The notes under the pieces are model-generated. The model ran no database searches. It was not told the DNA's origin and saw only the letters and a list, made by a program, of their open reading frames with translations. This document shows, in pieces, positions 1 through 10,068 of a stretch of 64,000 bases of DNA (position 1 is the stretch's first letter; the number at the start of each line of letters is the position of its first letter). Source of the DNA: Jaminaea rosea. Taxonomy: Eukaryota; Basidiomycota; Exobasidiomycetes; Microstromatales. The stretch is taken from positions 620,001 through 684,000 of the forward strand of contig NW_020289983.1 in assembly GCF_003144245.1 (NCBI RefSeq). The letters run 5' to 3'. A program made the position numbers and the translations under genes.

Positions 1-1439
1 GAATCCGAAAAGGTTCCATACCTCATCTCCTTACTCTCGGGACTGGAAGCCAATTCGTAGCTCCCATCGGCCCCAGCCTTTTCGCGCTCATTCTCCGTCT
101 CTGTCTCAGCTTCCGTCTCATTGCCCCTCGCCTCCTCATATCGTTGACGTTGGTCACGCTCTCCCTCGCCACTGCCGCTGCCCTCGCCACCCTGGATGTA
201 CCCCTCCGGATCGATAGACTCCTCCTGATCGTCCTTGCTAGCCGCAAAGTAACTGCCGACATACCCTCGCTCCTCTCGCTCCTCCAATTCCCGCTCACGT
301 CGCGATTCAGCGCCGGGAGAGCCGCTACGAGGCTCAGGGCTGGAGCGCAGGTTTGCCCTTCCAAAGCCGGGAAGAAGGGGCTTGAAGTAGGCAACGTACG
401 CACATTCGTCGTAGAGACGCGGGCGGACACCGTGCTCGCGACGGAGGAAGCCGTTGAGGGTGGGGATGTGCAGGTCTGTGCCCACGGCATAGGACGTGAG
501 GCGGGGCAGGGCGGTGTGGGTACGAGCATTCGGCGCCATCCGTTCAAAGGTGTGATAGGCGGGACCTGACATCTTAGGTACGCGAGGCGGCGCGCGAGCG
601 TGTGCAGGGCCACGATGGGCTATACCTGCTTTGCGAGCATCGCGGTTCACCTTCTCCAGGCTCTCAACCTGCTTGGCCAGCTTGACCGAATCGCGACGCA
701 TCTTGCGCTCGTCGAGCTTCTTCTGTCGCTTACGCTCTGCCTCCTCTTCGTCACCTTCTGCTGCTTCCTGCTCCTCGTCATCCGCTTCGCCGTGCTCCGA
801 GGAGCTGGATTCGTCTTCATCGTCTTCGCTGCTTTCCTCCTCCTCATCACCCGGGAGCGGGGCAAGCTGAGATTCAGAAGGAAGGACGACGTGCTTTCCG
901 GAGACTTTGGTGGTGCGGACAGGCTTCTCTGTGCGGACAGGGAGAGAGTAGCGGATGGCCCGTGGTGGAGTGCCTTTAAAGCGGGTGGGCGCAGCGGGTT
1001 GGGTGCTGGAACGAGTTGGCTGAGACTGATTCGACGGTGCAGCTGCGGATGTGTTGGAAGCAGCGCCTGTCGCTCGGCGTAGGAGTGGAGCAGGCTTTTT
1101 GAGAGCGCTCTTCAAGGCAATGGGTACTCTCTGTGTGGCTGACGGTGCAGCGGGAGTGGTCATGGATCTCGCTCCCATTCCAGGCATACTGATGCCACCC
1201 TTGAGCTCGTCAATCTGTCGCTGTGTGTCTCCAGGTCCCTCGTCGAAGGCATCATCGTCGTCCTCTGGCGTCCATCCGGGCTGTGACAGACGAGACTTGG
1301 ATCCGCCCTTTGCCTTGGCGCGAATCGAAGATGCCGTCGAGCTGAGCCCTGGCATGGTGCTGTCTGGGCGAGAACGAGCAGCAGGAGTCGAAGCCCCTTT
1401 TGACGACGACGAGGATGACGTCGATGGTAGTTGCGACAT
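1..1439 (-). CDS. RMD1/DUF155 family protein, 5' part only (runs off the left edge)
   Basis: The frame opens at ATG 1439-1437 and stays free of stops to base 1, giving 479 codons of N-terminal sequence; the stop lies outside the window. The first ~290 residues are low-complexity and charged (Ser-rich start, an acidic stretch, then a Lys/Arg-rich helix). From about residue 308 the sequence becomes conserved: LPRLTSYAVG, then FLRREHGVRPRLYDECAYVA and YFKPLLPG. This resembles the start of the DUF155 domain of Rmd1/Rmd8 and S. pombe Sif2/Sif3, where a similar 'R-x-T-A-Y' block leads to 'HGVRPRLYDE...PLLPG'. Family members are membrane-anchored near the C-terminus; Rmd1 is mitochondrial and Rmd8 cytosolic or ER. 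The C-terminal half of the domain and the membrane anchor would be to the left. It is divergent from rad52 with 366 bp between the two starts. The family is fairly sure; which paralogue it is cannot be told. Confidence 0.8.
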   Translation of the reverse strand, partial: MSQLPSTSSSSSSKGASTPAARSRPDSTMPGLSSTASSIRAKAKGGSKSRLSQPGWTPEDDDDAFDEGPGDTQRQIDELKGGISMPGMGARSMTTPAAPSATQRVPIALKSALKKPAPLLRRATGAASNTSAAAPSNQSQPTRSSTQPAAPTRFKGTPPRAIRYSLPVRTEKPVRTTKVSGKHVVLPSESQLAPLPGDEEEESSEDDEDESSSSEHGEADDEEQEAAEGDEEEAERKRQKKLDERKMRRDSVKLAKQVESLEKVNRDARKAGIAHRGPAHARAPPRVPKMSGPAYHTFERMAPNARTHTALPRLTSYAVGTDLHIPTLNGFLRREHGVRPRLYDECAYVAYFKPLLPGFGRANLRSSPEPRSGSPGAESRRERELEEREERGYVGSYFAASKDDQEESIDPEGYIQGGEGSGSGEGERDQRQRYEEARGNETEAETETENEREKAGADGSYELASSPESKEMRYGTFSD

Positions 1440-1805
1440 AGTGGGCGCGGCTACGCAGGGTGGTGATGGCGAGAGGCGATGAGGAAAGACGAGTTGAGCT
1501 GCGACTGCGACGACGACTTGAAACGAGTGGAGCGGCGCAGCGGTCAGCAAGACCCCTCTGCTGAATGCGAGCGGGAGACCACGTGGGCGGTGGCCTCTTC
1601 GAACGGAAAGCCATGCGGGCGAGCTTGAAACGGACGGGACGCGTCGAGGTCAAGCGCTCAGTCCGCCTTGCGACATTCACTCGAGAGCAACAGGTCGCAT
1701 CTTCACTCCCTCCCTCCCTCGTTCAGCCTCACATCCGCCTCAACCTTTACCCGCTCCTCGCCGTCCTTCTCTGCTGTCCTTCCTTCTCGCAGCGCGCCAC
1801 GCCGC
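1440..1805. promoter_or_regulatory. Divergent promoter, RMD1-like / rad52
   Basis: This 366-bp spacer separates two divergent start codons. It holds an ACGCGT hexamer at 1639-1644, the MluI cell-cycle box bound by MBF in fungi, and a pyrimidine-rich run (about 1700-1800) just before the rad52 ATG that looks like a fungal transcription-start region. Reading frames across it lack ATG starts and show no family resemblance. Confidence 0.45.
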
Positions 1806-3742
1806 ATGGACTCGACCGCATCCGCAGCCCTCTCAGCCCGCCTGCTGCGCGACTTCGAAGCAGAGCAAGAGCAAGCAGCACGACGCGCCGTCAAGCCAGA
1901 GCAGCCAGAGTCAGGTCGTCTTCTCGGCGAAGGACCGTTTGGACAAGACCCTCGTGGCGCTGGCATGGACTCGCGCAGCGAGATGGATGCACTCGACGAC
2001 GATGGCGCAAGTACGTCGTTCGCATCAGAGGCAGGCTTCTCTCGCTCTCGCTCAGCATATCACAACCACGCGCAGAGCCAGGCCTCAGCGTCAGAGGCAT
2101 GGGCATGCCATCCGTCCATCGCAGAGCGCTCAGCCTCTGCTCATGCTATGCCGCCTCCTCAAGGCCGCGGCGCTCGCGATCAAAGCGTAGCTCTCGACTC
2201 TGACCAGCCTGAACGCAAGCCGCTGCTAGGCTGGTATACCCATTCGTCCGAGCCCGGAGAGCAAGGGATGCGCCAACTCGCTACGATGCAGGCAAGGCTC
2301 AACGAGCGCTTGGGTCCAGAGTACATATCTGATCGTCAAGGAGGTGGCGGCAGTCGAATGAAGTACATAGAGGGCTGGAAGGCAATCGATTTGGCCAATG
2401 ACGTCTTTGGATTCAATGGCTGGTCGACCAGCATCCGCAAGATCGAGACGCCTATATGCAGGGAGAAGGCGCAGGGTAGGTGGGACATCGGCGTGTACGT
2501 CGTCATGCGCGTCACGCTGCGGGACGGTACCTTCCACGAAGACGTCGGGTGGGGCCAGATGGAGAATTCACCCAGCTTGGGGCTTGGATTGGAGAAGGCA
2601 AAGAAGGAGGCAGTGACTGATGCATTGAAGCGATCGCTTCGAACATTTGGAAGGTGGGCATGCGGCGCGGTTTGATCAACCGGATGAAAGAAACAGAACT
2701 GACGCCGTCTTCATTCCTGGCTCGCCCGCACAGGCTCCTCGGAAACTGTCTCTACGACAAGAAGTGGGTCGACTGGGTCTCCAAAGTGAAGGCTCCAGTC
2801 GAGAAATTCGAGATGTCCGGCCTGCATCGTCGACCGGACCTCAAGCCGTCTGTACCGCAAGCACAGCCTTCCGCTCCTCAACGCGGCGACGATCAGGGAG
2901 GATCGACCCCTACCGTCACTGGCTCGACTCCGGAGGATGAGGCCGATGCTTCGACATCGCGTCAAGGTGCGGCTCTTCAGCCGAATGGCATTCTCCGTCG
3001 CTCTGCTACGACGCAGCCAACCGCGCAGCCCACTGCCCAGCATCTCAATGGCGGCCTCGATACAGCGTCTCGCAGCGTAGCGCCTGTTCAGCAGACCAAC
3101 GGCGGCATGGCTCGATCGGCAACGAGCGCCGCTCAAGCACCGGCGAGCGCGAGCATTACTGCAGACCAACAAGCGCAACTCCAAGCAAAGCGCAGAGCAG
3201 AGGCGATGGAACGTCAGGCCAAGTTCGCTCAGCGTCAACAGCAACAGCAGCTGCAGCGCGACCAGACGCCTGTGTCTCGCTCTCCCTCTCCCACTAAGCA
3301 GACTCACGCTCCACCACCGGCTCCACCAGCTCAGACGTCAGCCGCAGCTCAGGTCTTTGCGTCTGCACCTGGTGCCAAATGGGCGAAGGGCGGAGGATCG
3401 ACATCAGCTACAGGCGGTGGGAGATCGTCCACCGTAGGAGGCTTGAATGAGGCCGACCTGCGCGCCGCCAGTGAGGCGATGGATCTTAGTCAAGGGCGGA
3501 CGAACGGCATAGGCGCGAATGGGGTCGGCGTCACTTCACTCTCTTCAGCAGGCAGTGAGGCGAGCGGTGCAGCGGGCACAGGCTTCACCTCAGCAGGCGG
3601 TAAGCGTCTAGCGCAGGGAGGAGGCAGCGGTCCTCGTGGAAGCGTTGGTCCTGACGAGGGGGCGGGAAGCAGCGACCGCAGGCCACTGGGCGACCTCGAG
3701 TTGGGGGACGATGGAGCTGTGAAGCGGCAGAGACGGGCGTGA
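1806..3742 (+). CDS. rad52: Rad52 recombination mediator, two exons
   Basis: Exons 1806-2653 and 2734-3742 encode 618 residues. Rad52 anneals single-stranded DNA and loads Rad51 on RPA-coated DNA in homologous recombination. The conserved N-terminal ring domain starts near residue 150: RMKYIEGWKAIDLAND (about 184-199), FGFNGWSTSI, then VGWGQMENSPS and EAVTDALKRSLRTFG. The 80-nt intron interrupts the codon after TFG; splicing restores RLLGNCLYDKKWVDWV, matching the usual 'RTFGNALGNCLYD' block, which fixes both splice sites. The rest is Gln/Ala/Ser-rich with no recognised domain, where the Rad51-binding part of yeast Rad52 lies; a Gln run is near 3238. About 150 residues precede the domain, more than in yeast. 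ATG 1806 is the first ATG in frame; the upstream frame opens only from a TTG. Confidence 0.95.
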
Positions 3743-3991
3743 TTCCGCTCATCTGGTGATATTGTAGACTGCAGTGCAGTGTGGTGATCACGACATCACA
3801 ATGTAAGATGACCTTTTCAAGACTCGTTGGTGATATGTGAACACTCCGGCTCGTTGCCGGTTCGTTAAGCTACTCTGGTTCCTCGAAGGCAATGCCTACT
3901 TAGCTCCCAGCTCCTCGAGAATCAATGACCGCCCTCTTCTCGGTATCCAAAAAGCCCAACAAACGCCGCCTTTCCCCCGATCTTGCACCGG

Positions 3992-5130
3992 ATGTCGATC
4001 ACCTACAGCAAAATGACAACGACGAGCAGCTCGCACAGCGGCAAAGGGGATGGCGTACAGGCTCCCACGACGTCTCAGTGGTCCAGCTCCGCCTCCAAGT
4101 TCAACATAGCCGGCGGGAAGCCTCCCACCTTGCCTGCGCACTACTACCCTCTCGAACACTACATTCTGCCAAAGATCAAGACGCTCTTGGCCGCCTCGTC
4201 CGAGGAAGAGGTCAAGGTGCTCATCCTTGCCGGCGGGACGGGAGCTGAGTTGGAGTTGTTGATGGAGGGTATGGAAGGGCAGGGTGTGGGGAAGGGGAGG
4301 GTCAAAGTGACGCAAAGTGATGGGGCGGAGGGGATGCTCAAGATTTCCGAGGAGATGGCGACTAAGCAGGGTTGGGCTGATCAGATCGAGTTCAAGGTCC
4401 TGGATGCGCAGGTGCGTAGCAACTCTCCCTTATAGATGGGCAAGGCACACACACAGGCTGACCTCATCGTGAAATCCCTTCCACAGGCCACAGGCCTTCC
4501 CGATGCATCGTACGATATCATCTGCATGCTTTACGGTCCACACTGCTTGCCCGACCCCAATGTCGGTCTCAACGAGATGCATCGCCTCCTCACTCCCCGC
4601 GGGCTGCTGGTCGCCTCCTCGCCTTACGACCTCACGGTCTGGGATGTGGTGGCTGAAGCGCACGCGGCCACTCTGGAGCATCGAGAGGGCGGTGCTCCCG
4701 CAGAATACCGTGGGCAGCATGTCATCAAGACTACTGGTATGCTCAAGCCTTGGGTGTCTCTGGAGGCGGTCAAGGAGCGAGTTCACGAGGAGTTGGGGTG
4801 GAAGAAGGCGAATGTGGAGACGCAGCAGGTCATGACTGTGGTGCCCGACTACGAGGAGCTGGTGAGCTGATGCTGCCTCATCTGCCCGAAAGGTATATCA
4901 CCCTCGCTGACCGCCTCTCCTCTCTTCTTGTGCTCCCTCGCAAAAAGTTCGGAGGATTCTCCTCCAACCCGGGCATGGCATTCATCTATCGCGGTCTGCA
5001 GGACAGCGAGAAGGACAGCATGTTCGAGGAAATGATGAAGGCGTGTCGACGACGTGTCGGTGCTCGTGAGGAAGGTGACAGGAAGATGGAGATGAGCATT
5101 ACATCGTGTCTCATCACATTGGAGAAGTGA
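3992..5130 (+). CDS. SAM-dependent methyltransferase, three exons
   Basis: Exons 3992-4411, 4487-4861 and 4948-5130 give 325 residues. The fold is a class I methyltransferase: a SAM-binding motif I (VLILAGGTGAELELL) in exon 1, a DAQ motif at the end of exon 1, then LPDASYDIICMLYG and LTPRGLLVASSPYDLTVWD in exon 2, which match the motif II/III order of Methyltransf_11/25 proteins. Exon 3 adds FGGFSSNPGMAFIYRG. Intron 1 (75 nt) has a CTGAC branch site 23-27 nt before its CAG; an alternative in-frame acceptor at 4456 would add ten residues. Intron 2 (86 nt) also has CTGAC. Start choice is open: ATG 3992 is first in frame, but ATG 4013 has the better context (AAA before it). The substrate cannot be predicted. 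Confidence 0.8.
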
Positions 5131-5450
5131 AGAGGGAGAGAAGAAGAGACGTGAGGTGAGGTTGCTCAGCAATTTCGGCGGTGGCTCGTGCACGACTCGC
5201 GCAGGCCAGGCGGACCGAGATCGAGGCTTGAGGGAGCGGCGACGACTCTTTGACTTGACTTTACTCCATCCACTTTGTTTCGACTTTCCCTTTGTATACT
5301 CTCCCCATCTGCGCTCATCATTTGTCCTGCCATCTTCATTCGATACACGACCTCCATGACTTGACGACTCTGCGCGGCATTGAAGAGCCGCCTCTCTTGA
5401 CTCACAGCATATAGCACAGGCTGCGCTCAGTCGCCACGCCGTTTCACAGC
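5131..5450. other. Intergenic, 3' of methyltransferase and promoter of ATG14-like gene
   Basis: This is 320 bp between two genes on the same strand. A pyrimidine-rich stretch (about 5250-5350) probably marks the transcription start of the next gene. I see no other gene or RNA. Confidence 0.4.
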
Positions 5451-8063
5451 ATGACGGAGCCAAATCGAGGAGTCGGCGGCAACAAAGAGGCGCAGAGTCA
5501 TGCTGGCCCTTCCTCGTCGTCTCGAGCGGCGTCATCTCGCATCGAGAAAGGGCCTACGCGAGTGCCCTCATCCTCATCTTCCTCCCGTCCCAAGGCGAGC
5601 GCATCGGCACCAAAAGCCCGGGCCTCATCAAGCAAAGCCCTGCCTGGCTCCATAGCAGCAGCCGCAGCTGCATCACCCTCCTCTCGCAAGACCAGTGCCA
5701 CCAAGCCACCTGCCAAGACTCGTAGTATCAGACCATCTCATCCACCACTCGCAGCACAGGGCACGGAGCCAAAGGTCTGCCGGCACTGTCGCTCCACCTC
5801 TGTCTCCTTCTGGTGCGAGCGCTGCGCCCTTGCTCAGCTGGAGCGATTCCGTGACAATATCCAACGAGTCGGCCTCGCGAGAGATGAAGTTAAAGGCAAA
5901 GCTGCCGCCTTCTTGGGGGATCCGGCTGGCATGCCTTCTGCAACGCAGAGTCTGCCAGACCCTTTCGGCCCGCAAGCCACCGAGCCTCACCCGATCGCTT
6001 CTCATCATGGACGGGCTGTCAGAGCAAGGTGGCATGAGTTGTCCGATGAGGTAGGACAGAGGAAGGTGGAGCAGATGAAGAGCGATGCGGAGGTGAGACA
6101 GCTACGCGAGAGTGTGCGAAAGAGGGGAGAGGCACTTGAACATAGAAGGAAAGCCTTGGAGCAGGCGAAAGGGTTGCTGGCCTCTGGCTCATCGAGGTCA
6201 GAGGTTGAGGAGGATATCTCACGATTGCGACGAGTGGACACTGAGCTACGAGAGGAGCTCGCCAGCACCAGAAGAAGACGGCAGCGCGCACTGCTCGAAA
6301 TATACAGCGTCGCTCCTCCATCCACTTCCGCACCCTCAAGCGTCGCTCTCAGCAAAGCAAGAGCGCGCTACGTGCCCGGAGCATTCGAGTCCCGTCGGTC
6401 GACAGCAGGCTCTGGCCTGCCGATACAACCTTTACCTCCTTCAGTGGACTGGACCCTACTACCGCCCTCAAGTCGTCTGGCGCTGCCCCTCCCCACCGCC
6501 TCGGACATTCGCCGCTTCCCCCGCTCAAACGTCAATGCCGCTGCAGCGCTCACTGCTCAGCTGCTCCAGCGCCAAGCTGCTACCTGTGGGGTGGCACTGC
6601 CCTTCTCTCTTGGAGTGGAGAAGGACGGACGGTGGGCATTACGGTCGGACCCGCTTTGGACTGGCGCGGGAAACGGCGTTGGGAGTGGAGTGACGGGCGT
6701 GGACTCGAAGCACAGCCTGCATCTAGGCAAGAGCGCCTACGAACTCATGGCGGAAGCTGGTGGAGCGAGAGGGGGATTGACCGTCAGCCAAGCTTCGCCC
6801 GCTGCATCCCTCATCGCAGCCGGCGGCGGGCTTGCAAGGGAGAAGATCGAGCAATCCCTCGCTTCGTTGAAGACGTCGACTTTCGCCAGCTTGGGCAGCT
6901 TCGTACAGCTGCCCGGACGACAGCACCAAACTTGGAGCAGGGCGTCGGTAATACAAGAAGGAGGGGAAGGGGATGAAGGTGCATCAGCTCCCGCAGCATC
7001 GACGACACCATCGACGACCACCGCACCCTCTTCATCCGCCCTCACCTCCGCTCAGACATTCTGTCGCGCCCTCATCATGCTAGCTTACGACGCGGCCTAC
7101 CTAGCATGGACGCAGGGTGCGCCAGTGGACCTGATTGCCGCGGGTGGGAGCACTCTCAAGCTCATGGCTGCTGCAGCTGGCGGCGGCACTGGAAGTGGGA
7201 AGATTCAATCGCACGCGGATGGGCCGAGGGCGCTGGGTGACTTTACGTTCCCAGCGCTAGACTTTGCAAAGTTGCTGCAATTGCACGAGCTGGGCGGGAG
7301 TGCGGCTGAGCAACGCGCTTCTGCGGTGAGTCCAACCGCGAAGAGCAAGGCGAGCAGTGGTGTCGGTGGCTCTGCAGGCCCGCCATCACGGTCAACAACG
7401 AAGACGACTGCCTCTGCCCTCAAGCCAGGCCTAGAGGACAGCTACATCGATGCGGGGCAGGCAGCGGCCAGCATCTTGGATGACAAGCAGTCTCGCAGAC
7501 CTCCGGCCGGCGGGCTTACCTCTACTTCCTCGTCTTCCTCTCAACACCAGCCAGCTTCAGCAGCAAAGCGCCAACCCTCGAAGTCTTCTGCAGCAGCAGC
7601 CAAACCACAGCTCCCGCCGAGCAACCTGAGCTCTCTGCGGCAAAGAGGACAAGACGTCGCGCGCCAAGGTCGTCAAGCGCCTTTACCAGTGGCTGAGAGT
7701 GGAATCTTCGTCAGTAAATCGTCGCCTTTGAGCGGCAAAAAAGCTCCTACGGCTGCTAGCAAAGCGGCTCCCTCAACGCAGCGCCCGTCCAAGGTAAAGG
7801 GGCCAAATTCCTCTCGCCCCGCCGTGCCTGAGCAAAGCAGGACAACATCCTCTGGTAGCAATGGCGGCGGCGGCACAGTCACCTTTAATGGGCAGCAGAT
7901 TGCGCTGGGGACTACAGACAGCAGTAGCGGCGAGGAGGACGAGGCGCGGCCGAGGAAGAGGAGCGGACGCAGGGAGGCGGGGCATCGTGCCACCAGCGGC
8001 GGTGGCAGCGGTGCTCGGAAGGAAAAGACGGCTACGGCTGAGGATGATTGGGATGTCGTGTAG
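5451..8063 (+). CDS. ATG14/UVRAG (Vps38)-like subunit of PI3-kinase complex
   Basis: Single exon, 870 residues. Two CxxC pairs at C110/C113 and C122/C125 (VCRHC...FWCERC) sit at the head of a coiled coil (about 190-290, Lys/Arg/Glu-rich), the layout of Atg14/Barkor, where the cysteine repeats bind the Vps34-Vps30/Atg6 complex. After the coiled coil comes FPRSNVNAAAALTAQLLQ, then LPFSLGVEKDGRWALRSDPL, resembling the 'NaALGhtaqLv..la..l.vpLPY' block of the UVRAG/Atg14 family (PF10186). A further helical segment, TFCRALIMLAYDAAYLAWTQ, precedes a ~300-residue Ser/Ala-rich disordered tail. The protein should set where the PI3-kinase acts in autophagy or endosomal sorting. The cysteine repeats favour Atg14 over Vps38/UVRAG. 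The length exceeds yeast Atg14 (344 aa), as is common in basidiomycetes. Confidence 0.7.
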   Translation: MTEPNRGVGGNKEAQSHAGPSSSSRAASSRIEKGPTRVPSSSSSSRPKASASAPKARASSSKALPGSIAAAAAASPSSRKTSATKPPAKTRSIRPSHPPLAAQGTEPKVCRHCRSTSVSFWCERCALAQLERFRDNIQRVGLARDEVKGKAAAFLGDPAGMPSATQSLPDPFGPQATEPHPIASHHGRAVRARWHELSDEVGQRKVEQMKSDAEVRQLRESVRKRGEALEHRRKALEQAKGLLASGSSRSEVEEDISRLRRVDTELREELASTRRRRQRALLEIYSVAPPSTSAPSSVALSKARARYVPGAFESRRSTAGSGLPIQPLPPSVDWTLLPPSSRLALPLPTASDIRRFPRSNVNAAAALTAQLLQRQAATCGVALPFSLGVEKDGRWALRSDPLWTGAGNGVGSGVTGVDSKHSLHLGKSAYELMAEAGGARGGLTVSQASPAASLIAAGGGLAREKIEQSLASLKTSTFASLGSFVQLPGRQHQTWSRASVIQEGGEGDEGASAPAASTTPSTTTAPSSSALTSAQTFCRALIMLAYDAAYLAWTQGAPVDLIAAGGSTLKLMAAAAGGGTGSGKIQSHADGPRALGDFTFPALDFAKLLQLHELGGSAAEQRASAVSPTAKSKASSGVGGSAGPPSRSTTKTTASALKPGLEDSYIDAGQAAASILDDKQSRRPPAGGLTSTSSSSSQHQPASAAKRQPSKSSAAAAKPQLPPSNLSSLRQRGQDVARQGRQAPLPVAESGIFVSKSSPLSGKKAPTAASKAAPSTQRPSKVKGPNSSRPAVPEQSRTTSSGSNGGGGTVTFNGQQIALGTTDSSSGEEDEARPRKRSGRREAGHRATSGGGSGARKEKTATAEDDWDVV

Positions 8064-8270
8064 CTTTGTGTGTTGTTCTTATTGCTCTGAGTATTGTATC
8101 AATACCATTCTTGACCATCATCACGAACAGTCGCGTTGCTCGCTCGCTCGCTCGCGTGGCACTCGATTAACGGAGAGAGCGGAAGAGAGGCGCATCTTGC
8201 AATTGGCTGGGCGCGTTGACCAACAACGCTCCTTCGTCGACTATCGTTCCTCCCTCATCATCAGCCAAGC
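8064..8270. other. Short intergenic, promoter of nucleoporin gene
   Basis: There are 207 bp between the two genes. A CGCT-type short repeat lies near 8138-8155. No gene is seen. Confidence 0.3.
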
Positions 8271-9908
8271 ATGGCGTTCAGCTTTGGAGCGCCAGCTCAG
8301 CAGCAGCAGCAGCCAGCGGCAGGGGGTAGCACTGGCGGCTTTTCGTTTGGCCAGCCTGCGGGGCAGCAGCAGTCGGGGACGTCGACTGGTGGGGGATTCT
8401 CCTTTGGTGGCCAGCAGCAGCAACAGCAGCAGCAGCCGCCGAATCAGCCGGGCCAACAACAGCAGCCCTCGACTGGCGGGTTCAGCTTTGGTCAGCCACA
8501 GCAGCAGCAGCAGCAGAACCAACAGCAACAACAGCCTCAGCCCCAGCAGCCGAGTGGTGGGCTCTTTGGGTCTAGCACGACGGGAGGTGCAAGTGGATTT
8601 GGCAGCAGCACGAACGCAGGCGGGGGAGGCCTCTTTGGCCAGCAGCAGGCACAGTCGAAGCCTGCTTTCTCCTTTGGCGGCTCAACAACAACAACTCAAC
8701 AACCTCAGCAGCAGCAGCAGCCAGGCCAGGCGGGCCAAGCGGGCCAGGCAGGCCAGCTTGGTCAATCCCAATTCGGCCAATCTCAACTCGGCCAGTCCCA
8801 GTTCGGTGCCAGTCAAGCTCAGCAGTCCCAACAACAGCAACAACCTCAGCAAGACAAGAAGCTCGGTCAATCTCTCACTTCAAAAATGGAAGCCATCCGC
8901 CAGGCGTGGGATACCAACAACTTGCAGACTTGTCGCTTTATGGTGAGTTTGCGCTATGCCCTTCAATCCACAGCTATGCGTTCCCCTGCTCACATCGCCA
9001 TCTCTCCCTCGCCCTCCCTTCTGCAGACCTACTTCTACAACTCCCTTCCCCCTGGCGTTCTACCCCCAACCGGCCCAACCGGAGCAGGCGGGGGAGGTCC
9101 CTTCGACTCGAACCCAAACTTCGGGCGACGCCAAGACGCCGTAGGGCCCTACCACGACGCTCTCTGGCAGTCTGCCGTAACTTCCAATCCTGACCCTACT
9201 GCGCTCGTCCCTGTACTCGCTGTAGGCTTTCCCGACCTCAAAGCGCGCGTAGAAGGACAGGAGAAGGAGGCTGCGAGGCAGTTGGAGCACCTGGCGCAAT
9301 TGAGGGGGAGGATCGAAGCTGCGGAAAGACGGGAGACGTTGAGCGATAGCGTTAGAGCCAAGGCGGCGCTCAAGCGACAGCAGGGCTTGCATCATCGCAT
9401 AATGGGTATCGCGAGGAAAAGCCACGTCCTCGTACCTCCTCCCGCGGGTCAGTCCTCCGCAAGTGCGTCGTTGAGCGCCTCGAGAGGCGGAGCAGGAGGG
9501 GCGGGTAGCATAACAAAGGAGGAAGAAGCACTTCGCACCCGTCTAGAAGCCTGCGAGGCAGACCTGGAGCAAGCCTTATCTGGCTCCGCCTCCTCTGCCG
9601 GTAGCTCCTCGTCAAGCGCCACCAAACTCAAGTCCCGCATAAACGATCTCTGGACCACCCTCGCAACCATCAAAGCGCAGCGCACAGCTCTGGAGCGCAG
9701 CGGGCGTCGTCCCGGTGGGGTGGAGTGGGCCGTCGTGGACCCCAAGGGGGTGGAAGATGTCGCGGGGATATTGGCACAGCAGCAGGCTGGGCTCAATCAT
9801 CTTGTGGCGACGTTAGAGGAGGATGCGAGGGCGCTGGATACTGTCTGTCGTGGGTTGAAGGGGGTGGAGTTGGTTGGGGTGGAGGGGCAGAGACGAGGGG
9901 CGAGATGA
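8271..9908 (+). CDS. nup57: FG nucleoporin, Nup54/Nup57 family
   Basis: Exons 8271-8942 and 9027-9908 give 517 residues. The N-terminal ~200 residues are FG repeats (FSFG, LFG) in Gln/Gly-rich spacers, the permeability-barrier part of the pore. Then comes IRQAWDTNNLQTCRFM followed, after the intron, by TYFYNSLPPG, the block seen in Nup54/Nup57 as 'W(D/N)...CRF..YFYN'. The C-terminal half is a coiled coil (e.g. EKEAARQLEHLAQLRGRIEA) expected to pair with Nup58/Nup49 and Nup62/Nsp1 in the central channel. The 84-nt intron has GTGAGT and CTGCAG ends, is a multiple of three and has no in-frame stop, so retention would add 28 residues between two halves of a conserved motif; that placement argues that it is an intron. 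Confidence 0.85.
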   Translation: MAFSFGAPAQQQQQPAAGGSTGGFSFGQPAGQQQSGTSTGGGFSFGGQQQQQQQQPPNQPGQQQQPSTGGFSFGQPQQQQQQNQQQQQPQPQQPSGGLFGSSTTGGASGFGSSTNAGGGGLFGQQQAQSKPAFSFGGSTTTTQQPQQQQQPGQAGQAGQAGQLGQSQFGQSQLGQSQFGASQAQQSQQQQQPQQDKKLGQSLTSKMEAIRQAWDTNNLQTCRFMVSLRYALQSTAMRSPAHIAISPSPSLLQTYFYNSLPPGVLPPTGPTGAGGGGPFDSNPNFGRRQDAVGPYHDALWQSAVTSNPDPTALVPVLAVGFPDLKARVEGQEKEAARQLEHLAQLRGRIEAAERRETLSDSVRAKAALKRQQGLHHRIMGIARKSHVLVPPPAGQSSASASLSASRGGAGGAGSITKEEEALRTRLEACEADLEQALSGSASSAGSSSSSATKLKSRINDLWTTLATIKAQRTALERSGRRPGGVEWAVVDPKGVEDVAGILAQQQAGLNHLVATLEEDARALDTVCRGLKGVELVGVEGQRRGAR

Positions 9909-10068
9909 TGCGATGCGACGCGGCGTGACTGTGCGTTGCAATGATAGAGGAGAAGGTTATCGCATTTCGGGAGAGACAGACGGGATCCGTGACAAGAAGG
10001 CGCAGTGCAAGTGACAGAGGGCGTGAGGGTCAAATCTCGAGGATGTGAGACGGGAGAGGCTCGAAAGC
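9909..10068. other. Convergent 3' spacer
   Basis: This 160-bp spacer lies between two convergent genes. No gene or clear terminator signal is visible. Confidence 0.3.

Noticed and set aside
8241-8870. Poly-leucine frames on the minus strand opposite the nucleoporin
   Set aside because: They are the reverse reading of CAG-rich glutamine codons of the FG repeat region.
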